From Tomocerus qinae (taxonomy: Eukaryota > Arthropoda > Collembola > Entomobryomorpha > Tomoceridae): DNA of 64,000 bases. Location: the NCBI GenBank assembly GCA_020055645.1, contig CM034547.1, positions 35,656,909-35,720,908 on the forward strand, read 5' to 3'. Position numbers and translations under genes: made by a program. This document shows, in pieces, positions 14,501-26,900 of this stretch. Below the pieces are notes generated by a model that was not told where the DNA came from, did not search any database, and saw nothing but the letters and a program-made list of their open reading frames with translations. Every line of letters starts with the position of its first letter. The stretch's first letter is position 1.

Positions 14501-15506
14501 ACAACAACGTACCTACTCTAACCAAACCAACCGTAGTAATTCATACGCAACGAACTCACCTAATATGACTACAAACGAGCAAAGCAGCTCAACTTTTTCC
14601 AATAGCAAACTTACAGCAAATTAACGCTTAAGAAGAAAAGATAAGAACAATTAGACAAGAAACTGAAGGAAGAAAGACGAGGACGAGATTATAAGTAATT
14701 TATCATGATATACATAATAGATAATACAAACACACATATCTTTCTACTACTTAAATATACAGCTCTCATAGGGTAAGCTACTACATAAGATTATACAGTG
14801 CTTTCGTATATCTTTTAATGCATAATAAATCTATCATTAAATTATAACACAAATACTCGCGAGGCATAGGTAGGTACATACACATCACTCAAGTATTTTA
14901 CTACACTAGCTTTATAACAATTATGCGTACATAATGGTATAGTGGCTTTAAGAGATGGAGAAGAAGAGCAAATACAAACAAGATAATATATCGCGAAGCT
15001 CAGAAAGCACAAAGTATAGATAGATATAAAAGCAAAGGTAAGGTAAGGCAAAACAAGAAAAGACAAGGTAATGAATGTGCAGATGATGATTTGAAGAAAT
15101 TGGATGTTGGATGGATGCTGCTGGATGGATGGGATGGAGTGTGTAAGGAGAAAAAATAGAAAGAAACTGGATGAAGGAACATGTGATCGAAACTTTTTTC
15201 ATTCATAAAATATAACAGCAGTCCACCTTCACATAGAGAAGACTAGCCACTCACTCGCAGGTACATGGCACACACATCACAGCACATACAATACAAACCA
15301 AGATCTTAACTAAGTAAAGTATGCATACTACTATTCTGAGATTTCATTTCGTTCCTTCGTCCGTTGGATTGCATTGCATTTCGCTTGGACTGCGACTGCA
15401 CCTCTTCTTCATACTTGTTCTCGTTAAATAGCTATATCTTCTTAGGGACATCGCATACATAATAATAAAGAATACCTACTCTCCTACTGCATTAAACAAT
15501 GATATA

Positions 15507-15530
15507 TACCTATACAGATATGTATAGGTA
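15507..15530. repeat. Perfect 10-bp stem hairpin
   Basis: TACCTATACA (15507-15516), a GATA loop, then TGTATAGGTA (15521-15530). The stem is perfect. It lies about 3 kb upstream of the argos start, but no function can be assigned. Confidence 0.75.
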
Positions 15531-18500
15531 GTTTACTTGTATGTATATATGTATGTACATGCATGCACACAGAGATGCTGAAAAGAAATCTCATTCACAC
15601 AACTAAATGGCTAGCAGCAGCTGTGTTACATAGCTAGAGCTGCACATAATATTATTATATCGGAGGAGCCAAGCCTTGTCTTTACTATCTCGCATTGCCT
15701 ATTGCCTTACCTACCTACCTACATTATTATTTACCTATGCACACTCTCCTCTCTTCTTAGTATAATATACCTTCTCTGTATAAAACCCTTAACTTAACTA
15801 TTTCGAAAAATATATATGCACGTTATATGCAGAATGGCTATCTGTAGTAACGATGTAAAGTAGGAGTAGGTACACCAGAATATATATAAGCTGTAGCTTA
15901 TCGCTCGCAGAGCTAGCATTTACAAATCTGAGGACAAGACAAAAGCAACAGCTCACAGTAACGACTAACGACACTGCACTTCACAAATTCACAACACTCA
16001 CATCGTAAGAGAGACAGAGAGTGTACGGGGAGATTGCTGTAAGGAGCAATTAACCGAATTTAAGACTTCTTCTGAAACTGAAAATTGAAAACCAACGGTT
16101 TCCTCTCAGGAAATTATTAGGAAAAGGCTACGGAAAACCCTTATCTTCTTCCTAGGGTTTCAATCGAATAGAGATAGGCTACCTGATTTACTTGCATTAG
16201 TTACCTGCCTTCGTTTCACTGATTGCGAGTAGTGAGCATGGGAATTGTACTACTACCTCTACTAGAATTTCACTATTAGGACCTGTGGACGTTCCATTTC
16301 CAATAGAGACTCTGTTTCTTTTTCGTCTGGCCATTTCGGACAATCATCTGCCAATCAACACCATTACCCATTAACTGTTCCCATTAACAACTTCAAAACC
16401 TCTTCTCTCGAATTCTATTATTTCATTCGTTCATGAGAATGCTGATAACTGCACACTTACACATAGGGACCTTACCTGCCCCTAATTGTAACCAAGTTCC
16501 TCCTGTCCGTCTAGGAAACGAGTAAATGTACAGAAGCATAAGCAAGCAAGGTCTGCTGATATCTCCTAATATTAGTTTCCTTATGCCCACCTTTCCGCTC
16601 TCCTCGTGGCCCTTTTCTTTTCTTCCTCGTCCTTTAGAGGATCCACAATAGATTAGGTAGGTACCTACTCCAGTCTACTAGATTACACACTCCTACTCGT
16701 ACATATGGGCAGCGACCCTTAACTTTCCACAAAAAACGAACAATAAGTACCCTGACAGAGTATACTTACCATAGGTACACACACATGCATTACATAGAAA
16801 CATAATATACGTGAACTAGTGATTGTGTGTAATCAAGCAGAAGTCGTCCGTCTGTTCGGTTTTCTTACAAGACATTAGACAAAGTTGAGTCAAGCAAGCC
16901 AAGTCAGACGAGACGAAACCAGGAGATAATGTTAGTGAGCCAAACCAAAGCTGAACTAAAGCTAATCGCACTTAAGCTACGTCCCAATAAGAATATACTC
17001 AAGTCGACCACTACTACTGCTTACTACTACTACTACTAGACTAGTAAGTACATAGCTAAGTATAAGGAGAGCCCAGTGTTGTAGTTGTTGGCTACCTAGT
17101 CGTTGTATTGTATCCCTGTGTGTATAGTATGTAGTCAAGTTGAAGTCAAAGCCAACCAGTCATCCGTACCTGGGTTGGGTGCTCTCACGTCCAAGTCCAA
17201 CTGCTCGACCAAAGTCAAAGTCGACAAAACACACCTTAAAATTTTACTACACTCATTCATGCTGAGCTGAAGAGCTCACAGTGAGTAAAAGGCAGTGTAA
17301 GAGCTTGTATCTGCATTCATACAAATAGTCAGGACAATAGAAGAGAAGAAGTACAAACTTGACTACACTTGGACAGAGCAGAGCCCAGAGAGAACTAAAC
17401 AGTCAGACAAGACAGACACAAAAACCGAATCTACATACAACTAATAGAAATATATCTCAAGTCTAATGCTCACTTATACGTGCACATTAGTTAACCGTCC
17501 GTTCTCTTCCAACTAGTACTTACACACTACTTACATATATCAGAGAGAAGAAAGAGACTAAACTGAAAGTAAGTATTTAATGTAAAGTATTATCAGTACA
17601 TATTACAGTGAGTGAGTGCCGGCATTCTTATTATGGTCGTCTCGTCTGTTGTTCGCACACTAGCTCTCAGTTGTAAATGTGGATAAGATCAGAACAGAGC
17701 ACGTGGCCGTAGCCAACCTTAACAAACCTTTACAACAAACATTATTCCTATTACATACTTTAGTTACATAGCAAACCTACATGCCACTTTGCATTGAATT
17801 GGAGTCTTTTTTAACCAAGTCCTAATAGAACATACCTGACTTCAACTGCCTTCACTTCGCTTGGCTCTCGCATGGCCAACTTACTTACATAAGTCTTACT
17901 TTACCATAAGTGGTGCGGATTGGATTACATTACATTTATTCCTTTCATCACATTAATATATTCATAAGAATTTTTATTGCACATTCCTTTGAGCGAGTCG
18001 TCCGTGCTCGGCTCTGGTGCTGTACTTGTGTGTCTCGACCACTTGCTCTCTCATCTCAACAAATTCAATTCAGATTGAGACCACTTTTGTGCCAGATTTC
18101 TTTTCGTACACCTACTACATACTGTTATGTAACAAAGTGCTCCGCTGTGTCCATGAGACATACAGGGATGATCAAACAACGTCATAACACAACAACAACG
18201 GAATAAAACCAACCTAATCAAACACATCAGACAACAAAACTATTTATTTCAATAAGTCCATTCATTTATTTTGCGTAGTTGCAATAGATACCTGCTTGTA
18301 AAAGATACATTTCAGTCGATATTAGTAACATCGTTACCAGCACCATTCACTACTACAAGTGCGTCTTTCTGTACTTCGTATATATAGTTAACTACTGGAC
18401 AGGACAATAATTACTCTAGAAAGAACCATAACTCCAATTCGTGCGACAGCAACTCAAGAAGTTTTTAATTCAAAATCCAACAGTGGATTGGATTCCTTTC

Positions 18501-18555
18501 TGTGAGGAATCTCACCCAGTTGTCCTTTATTGCAAGAACTCATAATGGAAGCACA
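15531..18555 (+). promoter_or_regulatory. Upstream region of argos, CAAGTC-rich
   Basis: This is the roughly 3 kb before the argos start codon. It carries a dense cluster of CAAGTC, CCAAGTC, AAGCCAAG and AAAGTCGA words at about 16,870-17,240, and the 12-mer CAGACGAGACGA at 16905-16916, which recurs upstream of the second gene. A TACTAC run lies at about 17,020-17,040. The promoter and 5' UTR should lie in this region, but no TATA box or initiator can be called with confidence. Non-coding 5' exons are possible because the coding frame upstream of the first ATG is closed by a TAA at 18466. Confidence 0.35.
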
Positions 18556-18729
18556 ATGAGTTGGTTTTTAGAGCAAAGTGTAGGCTGCAAGACTTATCGG
18601 CTCATTTCCGCATTTACAATATTTTTTCTCGCCCAGCTGCAACCTTACGTAGGGACAACTACAGCTTTTCATCTCCTCCACCATACAGGGAGCACAAATC
18701 TACCTTACAGAATACTCTACGCTAACGGG
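18556..18729 (+). CDS. aos: argos coding exon 1 (signal peptide)
   Basis: It encodes residues 1-58: a polar start, the hydrophobic core LISAFTIFFLAQL, and the conserved pre-domain motif YRILYANG. The donor GTAAGT follows at 18730. The frame is open back to a TAA at 18466 with no earlier ATG. Confidence 0.9.
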
Positions 18730-21638
18730 GTAAGTTCTCATTTATTACTGCTTTGCGAGCAATTTTACAACTTATTAAATGCATATAGGTAGCTCAAATT
18801 AAGTGAGACTATTGTGTATAATTAATATTACACTATACTGAAGTGCATTACACACACATTAATCAGTACAAGTGTAATAGTTGAAACTCTGCAACACAAC
18901 ACACTAACAATTATACTGATTGGACACTACCAATTAAATGGTAATAACGTAAGGCAATCATTAAATTATGCAGTGCCATCAGTTAAAAAGATTGACTTGC
19001 TACGAGATACATGCACCAAATCTACTAAAACTAAAACATCATGTATATAGAATAGGTACTATTTAGTATGGGGATAAGCAATTTTCTCACAGGTGATATT
19101 GTAGGAGCATGGAAATTGATAACACCCGTACACTACACTCACCTAGTATCCACAATGAAATGATTAGCAACAATATTTTGGTTCACTTATTCTACAAGTT
19201 TGACAGAGCAAAGAACGAGAAGCCTTTAGCTGATCAGAGTTGGTGTATCTGTATGATTAGAATATTGTGATTTTTCATGCAAGCCAATTAAGATAATTAA
19301 TATACCTACCTACCTACAAATACTATATGCCCACTGCCACTACCTAGTATATAATGATTTCAAGTTTTAACTGTAATAAGTCTTCCAAACTGGTTTGCAA
19401 ATGCCTTGCCTTTGTAACTTTCAATTAATTTTAGCAATGCAGAACCACGTAATTATGTAATTAACTTTTCCAGATTTACAAATGCTAACGGATTCCTGCA
19501 CTATTATTTTCTTATTGATTTTTATAAAAATTGAAGGAGACTGTAGGTAAATAAACAGAGATGGATGAACTGTAAGAATGAACTACTTACAATCTTACAT
19601 ACATCTTGATGCAAATGTATGTATTTTATGCAGAGTACCTTGTTCCATAAAGTATTAACTATAATACAGATATTGTACATTGTAACTCTGAGTAAATAAA
19701 CAAGCTCCTTTCGTTGCATCCATCCAATGCACATAATTATGTAGCAAATAGATGTATATCCTACAATACGTGTTCTATTAGGAAGCAAATTTTATACAAA
19801 TACCATCCCACAACAATCAATAATAGAAAACAGGACAATCAGACAGGGTCTCAATTCCTGACGGTTACCTTCAAGCGATTCTGCTTCATATGATTGAATT
19901 TCAAGTTTTATTCATCCTTAGCTTTTACAGCTAATTCACAGCGGAAGTGCAACCAAGATCCCTTAATATCTCATTCATTCACTTTTACATTTTCCGACCG
20001 TATCTTTTATGTTTACATGAATATACCAAGGAACAATACTTCAGCAACTTTGGCTAACGACATGTTTCTGATATTTCATGAAGCCTGAGGTTAACTTCTA
20101 CATAAATAATCTTGCATGAACTCTGAGCTGTTATGAAAGGATATCCAAAATAGAATGTTAAAATGCTATTATCAATCAAATCAACAATATACACCATGTT
20201 CCATTTTCCATAAACATGTTTATCTTTTATATCAGGATAAAGGTTATTGGGTAGTGAGTGTGATCGTATCAACTACGAACTTGAAGCATGCAAGTTTACC
20301 TTTTATATACTTATCATTTACATATTTTATGAATCCATTGGTACTACAAAAAATCTATACAAAATATACTACTTTTCCGTCCTATTTATCTTTACTTCAC
20401 TGTTGATAAAGGTCAAAAACCATTCCCATCGTTTAATTTCATTTAGCCGCAGAACACAACTACCTTAGAGCCACTTTTTGGCACCAATAGAGCAATAAAA
20501 TACTAATACCGGTAGTTACTAAGTTATAGTTTCTATTCTAACAAAAGTTTTGCTAGACTAACCCCTAATAAAATCTAACTTTCGATCGGTTTAAAACGAC
20601 ATACAAGCTTAAGGATGAATAAGGATACTGAAATTATTTCGGAATCAGTTAATGAATATCGAATCAATATGTCGGGCCGATGTCTCAACTCGGAGCCTTA
20701 ATTAAGTTAGTTTACTCTACATACAAGATACACGCTATTCTACCGATAATGATATGCCAATGACTTCCAATACCTTGAAATTATTCTAGCCTAATACCAC
20801 TTTGGTTGTATCGTTAGTCTATTATCGTTGTCTCATTAAATAGCAAAATGTTTCTATATTTGTTTCAGATGACAGAGTCGACTTTACCCGAGTGTGGAAA
20901 AATGTCTGTGTGCAGCAAAGTAGATACATATGATAAACCATGGATTGAGAAGCAGTGCAAATGTCCGGCTAACTCCCTGCCATGTTCCAATTCTACTCTA
21001 ACAAATGATGGGCACACTGTCACTGACAAAACACGCCATTATAAAGTACGTTTGCCTAACATACGATTGATAATTAGATGATCATTAAATAATATCATTT
21101 GAGGTTAAGATTATTAAAATGACACTCATTTGTGAATAACAGTTATGCGAGCCAGTAAGAAAGTTGCCAAAATGCCGTTATTTTCGTGATATAACCTGGA
21201 CCCTGGTAACCAAAGGGGACAATTTAACACAGCAAATAGTCCATTGTCAATGTCCAAAGGACTCTGTCGCTTACATGATCAAGCGAGTACCATATACTAC
21301 CGATGACAATGAAGTCGGAGTTAAATATTCCTTTGCATGCTCTCCTCAAAGTGTAAGCACAGTTTATTATACTATTTTTTTAAAATTATTATAATGTAAG
21401 CCGGGTGTTTGCTAAAAGTGAATTTTTATACTTTTAGCGTGTCCTATGTCAAAGAAAAGAGCCCTGCAAGCTTTTCACAGTCAAAAGAAGATCGAATGTG
21501 ACAGAAGTGAACACGAGCACACTTTGCCAGTGTCCACGTGGTTTTCAATGTCCAAGTCACCATACAGACACAGGAGTGATTGCTGGCAAATTCTATCCAG
21601 AAAACATGCTGCGAACTTTTTCCGGTTACTGCGTATAA
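18556..21638 (+). CDS. aos: argos / giant-lens orthologue (secreted EGFR antagonist)
   Basis: Four coding exons (18556-18729, 20869-21045, 21143-21352, 21438-21638) join, all in phase 0, to a 253-residue secreted protein. In Drosophila, Argos leaves the cell and sequesters the EGF-like ligand Spitz, which limits EGF receptor signalling. The sequence shows a hydrophobic signal segment (about residues 16-33), the motif RILYANG, LPEC (64-67), WIEKQCKCP (83-91), DGHTVTDKTRHYK (105-117), LCEPVRKLPKC (118-128), RDITWTL, HCQCP, RVLCQRKEPCKLFTV, LCQCPRGFQCPSHH, and SGYCV at the end; all match the known family closely. The mature part has 16 cysteines, enough for eight disulfides, and N-glycosylation sequons NST, NLT, NVT and NTS. 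It is shorter than the 444-residue fly protein mainly because the long linker between the first C-x-C-P and DGHT is absent. The ATG was chosen as the first in frame; A is at -3. Confidence 0.96.
18730..20868 (+). other. argos intron 1 (2,139 bp, phase 0)
   Basis: The donor is GTAAGT and the acceptor TTTGTTTCAG. No conserved coding segment or repeat was recognised inside. It is by far the longest argos intron, so a place for enhancers or an alternative exon, but nothing specific is visible. Confidence 0.9.
20869..21045 (+). CDS. aos: argos coding exon 2 (first Cys module)
   Basis: Residues 59-117 have cysteines at 67, 73, 88, 90 and 97 in the order C-x5-C-x14-C-x-C-P-x5-C, followed by DGHT and KTRHYK. 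An NST glycosylation sequon lies after the last Cys. The donor is GTACGT at 21046. The exon begins ATGACAGAG straight after the acceptor; this Met is internal. Confidence 0.95.
21143..21352 (+). CDS. aos: argos coding exon 3 (second Cys module)
   Basis: Residues 118-187 have cysteines at 119, 128, 152, 154 and 183, with the landmarks CEPVRKLPKC, FRDITWTL, HCQCPKDSV and FACSPQS. The flanking introns are only 97 and 85 bp; the donor is GTAAGC at 21353. Confidence 0.95.
21438..21638 (+). CDS. aos: argos coding exon 4 (third Cys module, stop)
   Basis: Residues 188-253 have cysteines at 191, 197, 217, 219, 225 and 252, with LCQRKEPCKLFTV, LCQCPRGFQCPSHH and TGVIAGKFYPENMLRTFSGY near the end. The stop TAA is at 21636-21638. 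Confidence 0.95.
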   Translation, partial: RVLCQRKEPCKLFTVKRRSNVTEVNTSTLCQCPRGFQCPSHHTDTGVIAGKFYPENMLRTFSGYCV

Positions 21639-22856
21639 GCTGTAGTTGAGTGTAAATAATTCCTAATGCCTAAAAATAACTCATTCATACAGTAATTGTA
21701 TACCTACTTTGTATATTACAATAATTCAAATTGTATTTATTGTGTTTATATCATTTATAAGTACCTTAGATTACATACATTGCATTCCTTTAATTTTTAA
21801 AGCTTCACATGCCTGACTGAAATCCGTAAAAGTAAGAATATGTTACGATGACTATCAAAAAACAAATACTTATTGTTACTACATTATTAGATAGTAAATG
21901 ATTTAGTTCTACTTTTAGTTTAGTATATAATATGCATATCTATATCGTGCTGTAGCCTGTAGTAGTTATGTAGAGTAAATATGTACCAATGTCCTCAAAA
22001 TGTGCCTCTGCCCTTTAACAGATAAACCTACCCTAAAACAAATGAAACTAAACAAGGGGGTTAAAACAGTCTGGATAAAATGAAACAATCATTAAGTAAA
22101 CAACGAGCCATGAAAGTACAATCCCAATAAACAATCGTATCACACTTACTATTTTATATTTATGGAAATATGAATTGAATACACGAGTATTCTGCCAAAT
22201 AGTCACATTCCAATTTGTATTTTAAACCAAGTAGGTTACGTTTAGCTTCAATTTCAGTCATCGTCATGATAATGAGACAATTGCAATGCAATGCATAGCA
22301 TATTAGTGCTATACCCAACGAGATAATCAATTTGTTTATTGTTAGAAACGTTTACTTAGGGTTAAGCAAAGAGATATTTAAAATAAGTCTAAGGTATTAC
22401 GGACATTACAATCATGTTTTACTAAATGGATCAATCATCTTGGTCCATGGTACAGTACCTATTACTTAAGTACGACAATTTCCTTCTTCGGACATTGTGT
22501 TTTAATGTGTTTGTACAAAGATCATTTAATAAACAAGTATTTATGAATCATATCAAAACAAAGCAACCAACACATATTTATTTGGACTAATGACCAATGC
22601 ACACAATACCCGACATCATTCTGCCACGTTTAATAAGCTAACTTGTCAACATTTAGAAATATAAAGCCTGAATCGCACATGTATAGGATTTTATGTGCAA
22701 AAATTGATAAATATGAAACATGGCAGTATAGAAGACCAAACGCTATTTACTCTGCGCTCACTTTCCTCATTTAATTCATTAATCACACGGATACATTATA
22801 CTGAAACTGATCATACTATTACTTTTACGCCAAGTAAAGTCAGCCATAATCGCATA
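21639..22856 (+). other. argos 3' flank / 3' UTR
   Basis: No coding sequence is seen. The first good AATAAA after the stop is at 22126-22131, which would give a 3' UTR of about 0.5 kb. The transposon at 22857 begins about 0.7 kb beyond it. Confidence 0.45.
22126..22131 (+). terminator. Candidate polyadenylation signal of argos
   Basis: This is an AATAAA hexamer 488 bases after the argos stop. In AT-rich DNA such hexamers are common, so this is a candidate only. Confidence 0.3.
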
Positions 22857-22936
22857 TATGTCGTAGACTGGGAGGGAAAGGTGACTGGGAGGGATATAAT
22901 GTCCCTCTCCGACTAGACTGGGTGGGATAGCTCTGT

Positions 22937-22952
22937 ACCGCTAGCGGTACCG
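22937..22952. repeat. 16-bp perfect palindrome in left TIR
   Basis: GTACCGCTAGCGGTAC is its own reverse complement. The same palindrome lies in the right arm near 23887-23902. It is locally GC-rich and conserved in both arms, which suggests a protein-binding or cleavage site. Confidence 0.8.
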
Positions 22953-23201
22953 AACCATGAGGTTTCCGACTGGGAGGGATAGGTTGTAAAGGATTGATAT
23001 GAATGATCCTATGTGTATAATTGCCACAACTATCGCAGATTTTAGGTTACTCTTACATGTTTTATTCATTGTAATCATCATTATTTTCTATAATATTCAT
23101 GAATGTTAAGTATATTGCACATTTTGCATCAGTCATAATTAAATCATAAATTATTATTATCGCAGATTTTAGGTTGCTCAACAACAAGGTAATCGGTATA
23201 A

Positions 23202-23647
23202 AAAAAGCTTAGTGAGAGGGCAGTTACTGTTGGCAGTATTGTTTCTTTACCCATTCCCAAAATCGACAGATCAAATACTGATCCAACAAACTTACCATGT
23301 AAAGTTCTCCAAAGACTAGAAAATGGTAATCTTAAACTACAATGTGCCAAGGGGATCATTGAATGTATGGTAAGTGAAATAAATGTCGGTCGATGGACCG
23401 CTGAAATCGACACAACTGGATGGCCGGAGGCACCTATAAAGTACATAACTACGTACGATAACCGTACTATGATGTTATCCGTAACATCATACACCTCTCA
23501 ATCCATGTGCAAGGGTAACTGTCAAAGTAAAAATGTCCCTGTAAAAAGAATGATATTCACTGTGGTACTGAATGCCACAACGGCAGCAGCAGTTCCTGCA
23601 AAAATTTAGATGATCGAACTCCTAGCTTTGGAAAAAATAGCCATTAA
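23202..23647 (+). pseudogene. Frameshifted transposon ORF remnant with C-x-C cysteine cluster
   Basis: One frame reads from about 23202 through SIVSLPIPKIDR and LPCKVLQRLENGNLKLQC to CKGNC (about 23520). The cysteine pattern then continues in another frame, from 23534, as CPCKKNDIHC and ECHNGS, ending at a TAA (23645-23647). The break is in the five-A run at 23529-23533. Proteins with an IPKIDR...PCK segment followed by a Cys-rich C x C cluster are common C-terminal parts of eukaryotic DNA-transposon ORFs; this I recall rather than searched. There is no catalytic domain and no good start, so it is a dead fragment left by internal deletion. The minus-strand frame over the same bases (23144-23494) is a shadow. 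Confidence 0.7.
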
Positions 23648-23980
23648 TAAATATAATAGCAGCGTAACCTACTTAACCATTTGACTGTCAATCTTGACTT
23701 AATAATTTATGATTTATGACTGATACAAAAAGGGCAATATACTTAATATTTATAAATATTTATTTAATGATTACAATGAATAAAATATGTAAGAGTAACC
23801 TAAAATCTTGTGGCACTTATACACATAGGATCATTCATATCAATCCTTTACAACCTATCCCTCCCAGTCGGAAACCTCATGGTTCGGTACCGCTAGCGGT
23901 ACAGAGCTATCCCACCCAGTCTAGTCGGAGAGGGACATTATATCCCTCCCAGTCACCTTTCCCTCCCAGTCTACGACATA

Positions 23981-26900
23981 TACATGTGCAATTTTCTTGT
24001 ACATGAGAGCAAGAAAAGCATTAGAAACAAATTGAAACAATGTCGAAGACTTAAATGCATATATTCTTGTATATATTCTGTATTCTGACAATTCTCAATT
24101 CCCGAAGTGTCGAAGTACAGATATTATATAAACCGTTGTACTGATGTTATGTTGTTGTTTATCGTAGGCTTTGAAAAAAAGAGAAGGAGAACAAAACAAA
24201 ATATTCCTAAATTGAATTGATAAAGAATAGGCATGTAAAAGTAAATCAGCACAACATGTACTTTTTTGCTTATTTTGCTAGTTTTCATTGGATGTTCATA
24301 AAAGTGCAAAAGGATTCTTCAGTCTGATGGATTATCGGAGGGTGGGATTTAAATTGGCATTTCTTGCTACAATACGTCTTAGGTAAGTATTAAATACAAT
24401 GTATCGTATACAAGTACATTATTTCTTGTCTAAGTTATCTGTGCATTTCTCAGTTTTACTTATAGTTAGCATACCAGTTTTAAAGCTTACTTTTACTGGG
24501 AGTTGGGAGGCTGATACTATGTGAACTGCACGAATGCAGTAAATGCACGAAAAGACAAAACTATTTACTACTGACCAATAATCAGTCAACATCCTTGTGC
24601 TCTAACCATAAATTGCATGTTGAATTGGAGTAACATAGTAAGCAAATGCTTGAACTTGTAAGAGCTCCTTAGCACTCTCTACCGCATATGAATAACAACC
24701 TTTTCTCGACAGTCTTCCTTAAGGTAAAATCTTTCTCATCGCTCAACAGATAGGAGAAACTGTAACATAAGTAGATGGAAGCGAGGCAATGCTCTTGACT
24801 GCTCCTCTAAGTTTTGACTTCCACCAAGCAGTGCAGGTGGGCTTATATATTTTAGTTCTAAGTATATCGGAGTAACTGCAACACGATATTTCATAATTCT
24901 TCGATCCGAACTTACACGAGAATAAACTACAAAATAATATTAACCATAATAACACAGTGACATATAGCTAATTAGCCGTTATTATGTAATAATGAGTGAG
25001 ATCAAGGATATAAATTAGTACGATTAATACTTTGTAGTACGTTAGTAAAAGTTAGTGAATACAATCTTTATTGTTTTGTACTACACATCCAGTTCTACCA
25101 AGGAACCCGTTTACAATGTTTTCTTCCAGTGAGAAACTTTAAAATGCTAAACCAAACAAGAACAGCAAATTTTAAAAGATTTGAATAAAAAATAGGCTAA
25201 AAAAGATTACGAAATTGAGAAATACCAACTTGTCAAAAGTCATCGTACCTACATATCTAAAATTGAGCAGAAGAAGTTATTGCACTTGTTGAATATTGAA
25301 GAAGAAACTTAAGCATCATTACAGTAGTTCTGAAAATACAAAAATTGTATGCAGTTTGTTGTATAATAGAGATAGGTATATAATATTTTAGGCCTTTAGA
25401 TAAAGTCAATTAATATGTACCTAGAGTCTACGGCTACAAATGCATTAAAGCATTTAAACCCAAGCTATGCTACATCGGGTACCTTAGCTAACTTTAGTTC
25501 ATAATATACTATTCGCGGAGTGGTAATAAAGTATAGAAGATAATGGACAATTTTTTATTCAATTTAGTCATCATCCTGTCACGAGTTTGACAACCGTATC
25601 TAATAACCTATAAAAAGCAGCATAAAATCTCAATCTATTCATGTCTGCTCGACGGCTATGCAAAGCTACCACATGCCACATACTCACATGTACTATTCAA
25701 TAAGTTCGCACATTTTGGGGCAAAGCAAATTTATTGGAATTTACAACACAATTACATCTTTGCTTAACATCTTCGTGGTGTTGAAATGCATGCACGTAAT
25801 AAATTCAAGCTCAGGCTAACATTAAGCAGACGTTTTCCACGATTAGCGAAATAGATGCATTTATAAGAACATACAGAATTTTCTCAACTCGGAGATTGGC
25901 AGCACAATTCTTTTACTCCTCACTTTAGCAGAGCAAAAAATCAATCAATGTAGATACAATAGACGATGGTATGAGATTTTGAGATAAGCAAGCATAGAGC
26001 TGACAAGGAGAACGAGACATAAGAAATTCTTCTCAGAGCAATCTCCTGCCGAATATTTAGCCTATTATGGATTGCATAGCACTAGATTAGATAGACGAGA
26101 CCGCATTGCATTTGAAGTGATGCAAGATGCAACTAGAGATTACATTGTGCTTATCGTTTATTAGTGTTTCCTCTATTCATTTTGATTTTGCAATAGATAC
26201 TGTTTAATTTCAAATTGTTCCTGTTTTCTTAAAGCGCTATTTAGTGCAGCAAGCATTACATGCGTGAGCAGGTAACTTGGTAAAAAACTGATCTTTAATT
26301 TGCAGTGTAAACGTCACGCATTCTCCTGAAAAGCCTATCTGTAAGGAGCAGCATCATGCCATCTAAAACTAAACGTTTTATTTCGTCTCCTTTAATCATC
26401 GAATTCTATGAACATTTCACAATAGATGAGAACAAAAGATTCACACTCTGATGAAATATTCCGTTTGGTTTAGTGTACCCAGTCAACTTATTGGTTATGC
26501 TCCCAATCAGATCAACAATTGAGACGCTCACACATTCACATCAGTCGAACGAATCAAACCTGCTAACTTTAAAGTAAAGAAATGAACACACTATACTACT
26601 TTAGCTATCTAGATTAAATTGGTACTCAACCAGCTAACCTTTCCACTGCTAAACAACACGTTGACAGTTTGGAATCTTGCATTGTAACCTATATCTACAA
26701 AACTTCGTGTTTTTGGATCACTTGCAAATTGTCAAGTCGTTCACATATCGAATAACGGGCCATTAGAAAAATTCATATTTCACTTGGGATAACAGTTTGA
26801 CAATAGTGACTTTGACTCACTTTACTCTCATCTCAACTGATAATGGGCCGATATCGGAGTATAAATGATGCTGACAGAAGAATAATCAAAACAATAGTAG

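Larger units (their letters stand above)
6551..15506. other. Gene-free AT-rich stretch
   Basis: No gene is supported. CATT microsatellites occur at about 7652-7700 and 8012-8058, and a hairpin at 11533-11570. The longest open frame (9555-9944, +, 129 codons, opening on ATT rather than ATG) has no recognisable domain, and its length is about what chance gives in AT-rich DNA of this size. Confidence 0.5.
22857..23980. mobile_element. DNA transposon with ~290-bp terminal inverted repeats
   Basis: The left arm (22857-23154) and right arm (23701-23980) are long reverse-complement copies of each other with a few substitutions and small indels; the last part is less well matched. The ends read TATGTCGTAGACTGGGAGGG and sit inside TATA, so a TA target duplication (22855-22856 and 23981-23982) fits. 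Each arm carries several copies of GACTGGGAGGGA or a close variant and the 16-bp palindrome GTACCGCTAGCGGTAC; repeated subterminal words of this sort often bind the transposase. The 546-bp interior contains only a broken C-terminal piece of a transposon protein, so this copy is non-autonomous. Confidence 0.92.

Noticed and set aside
23144..23494. Minus-strand frame inside the transposon
   Set aside because: It is antisense to the recognisable transposon protein remnant, so it is a shadow.
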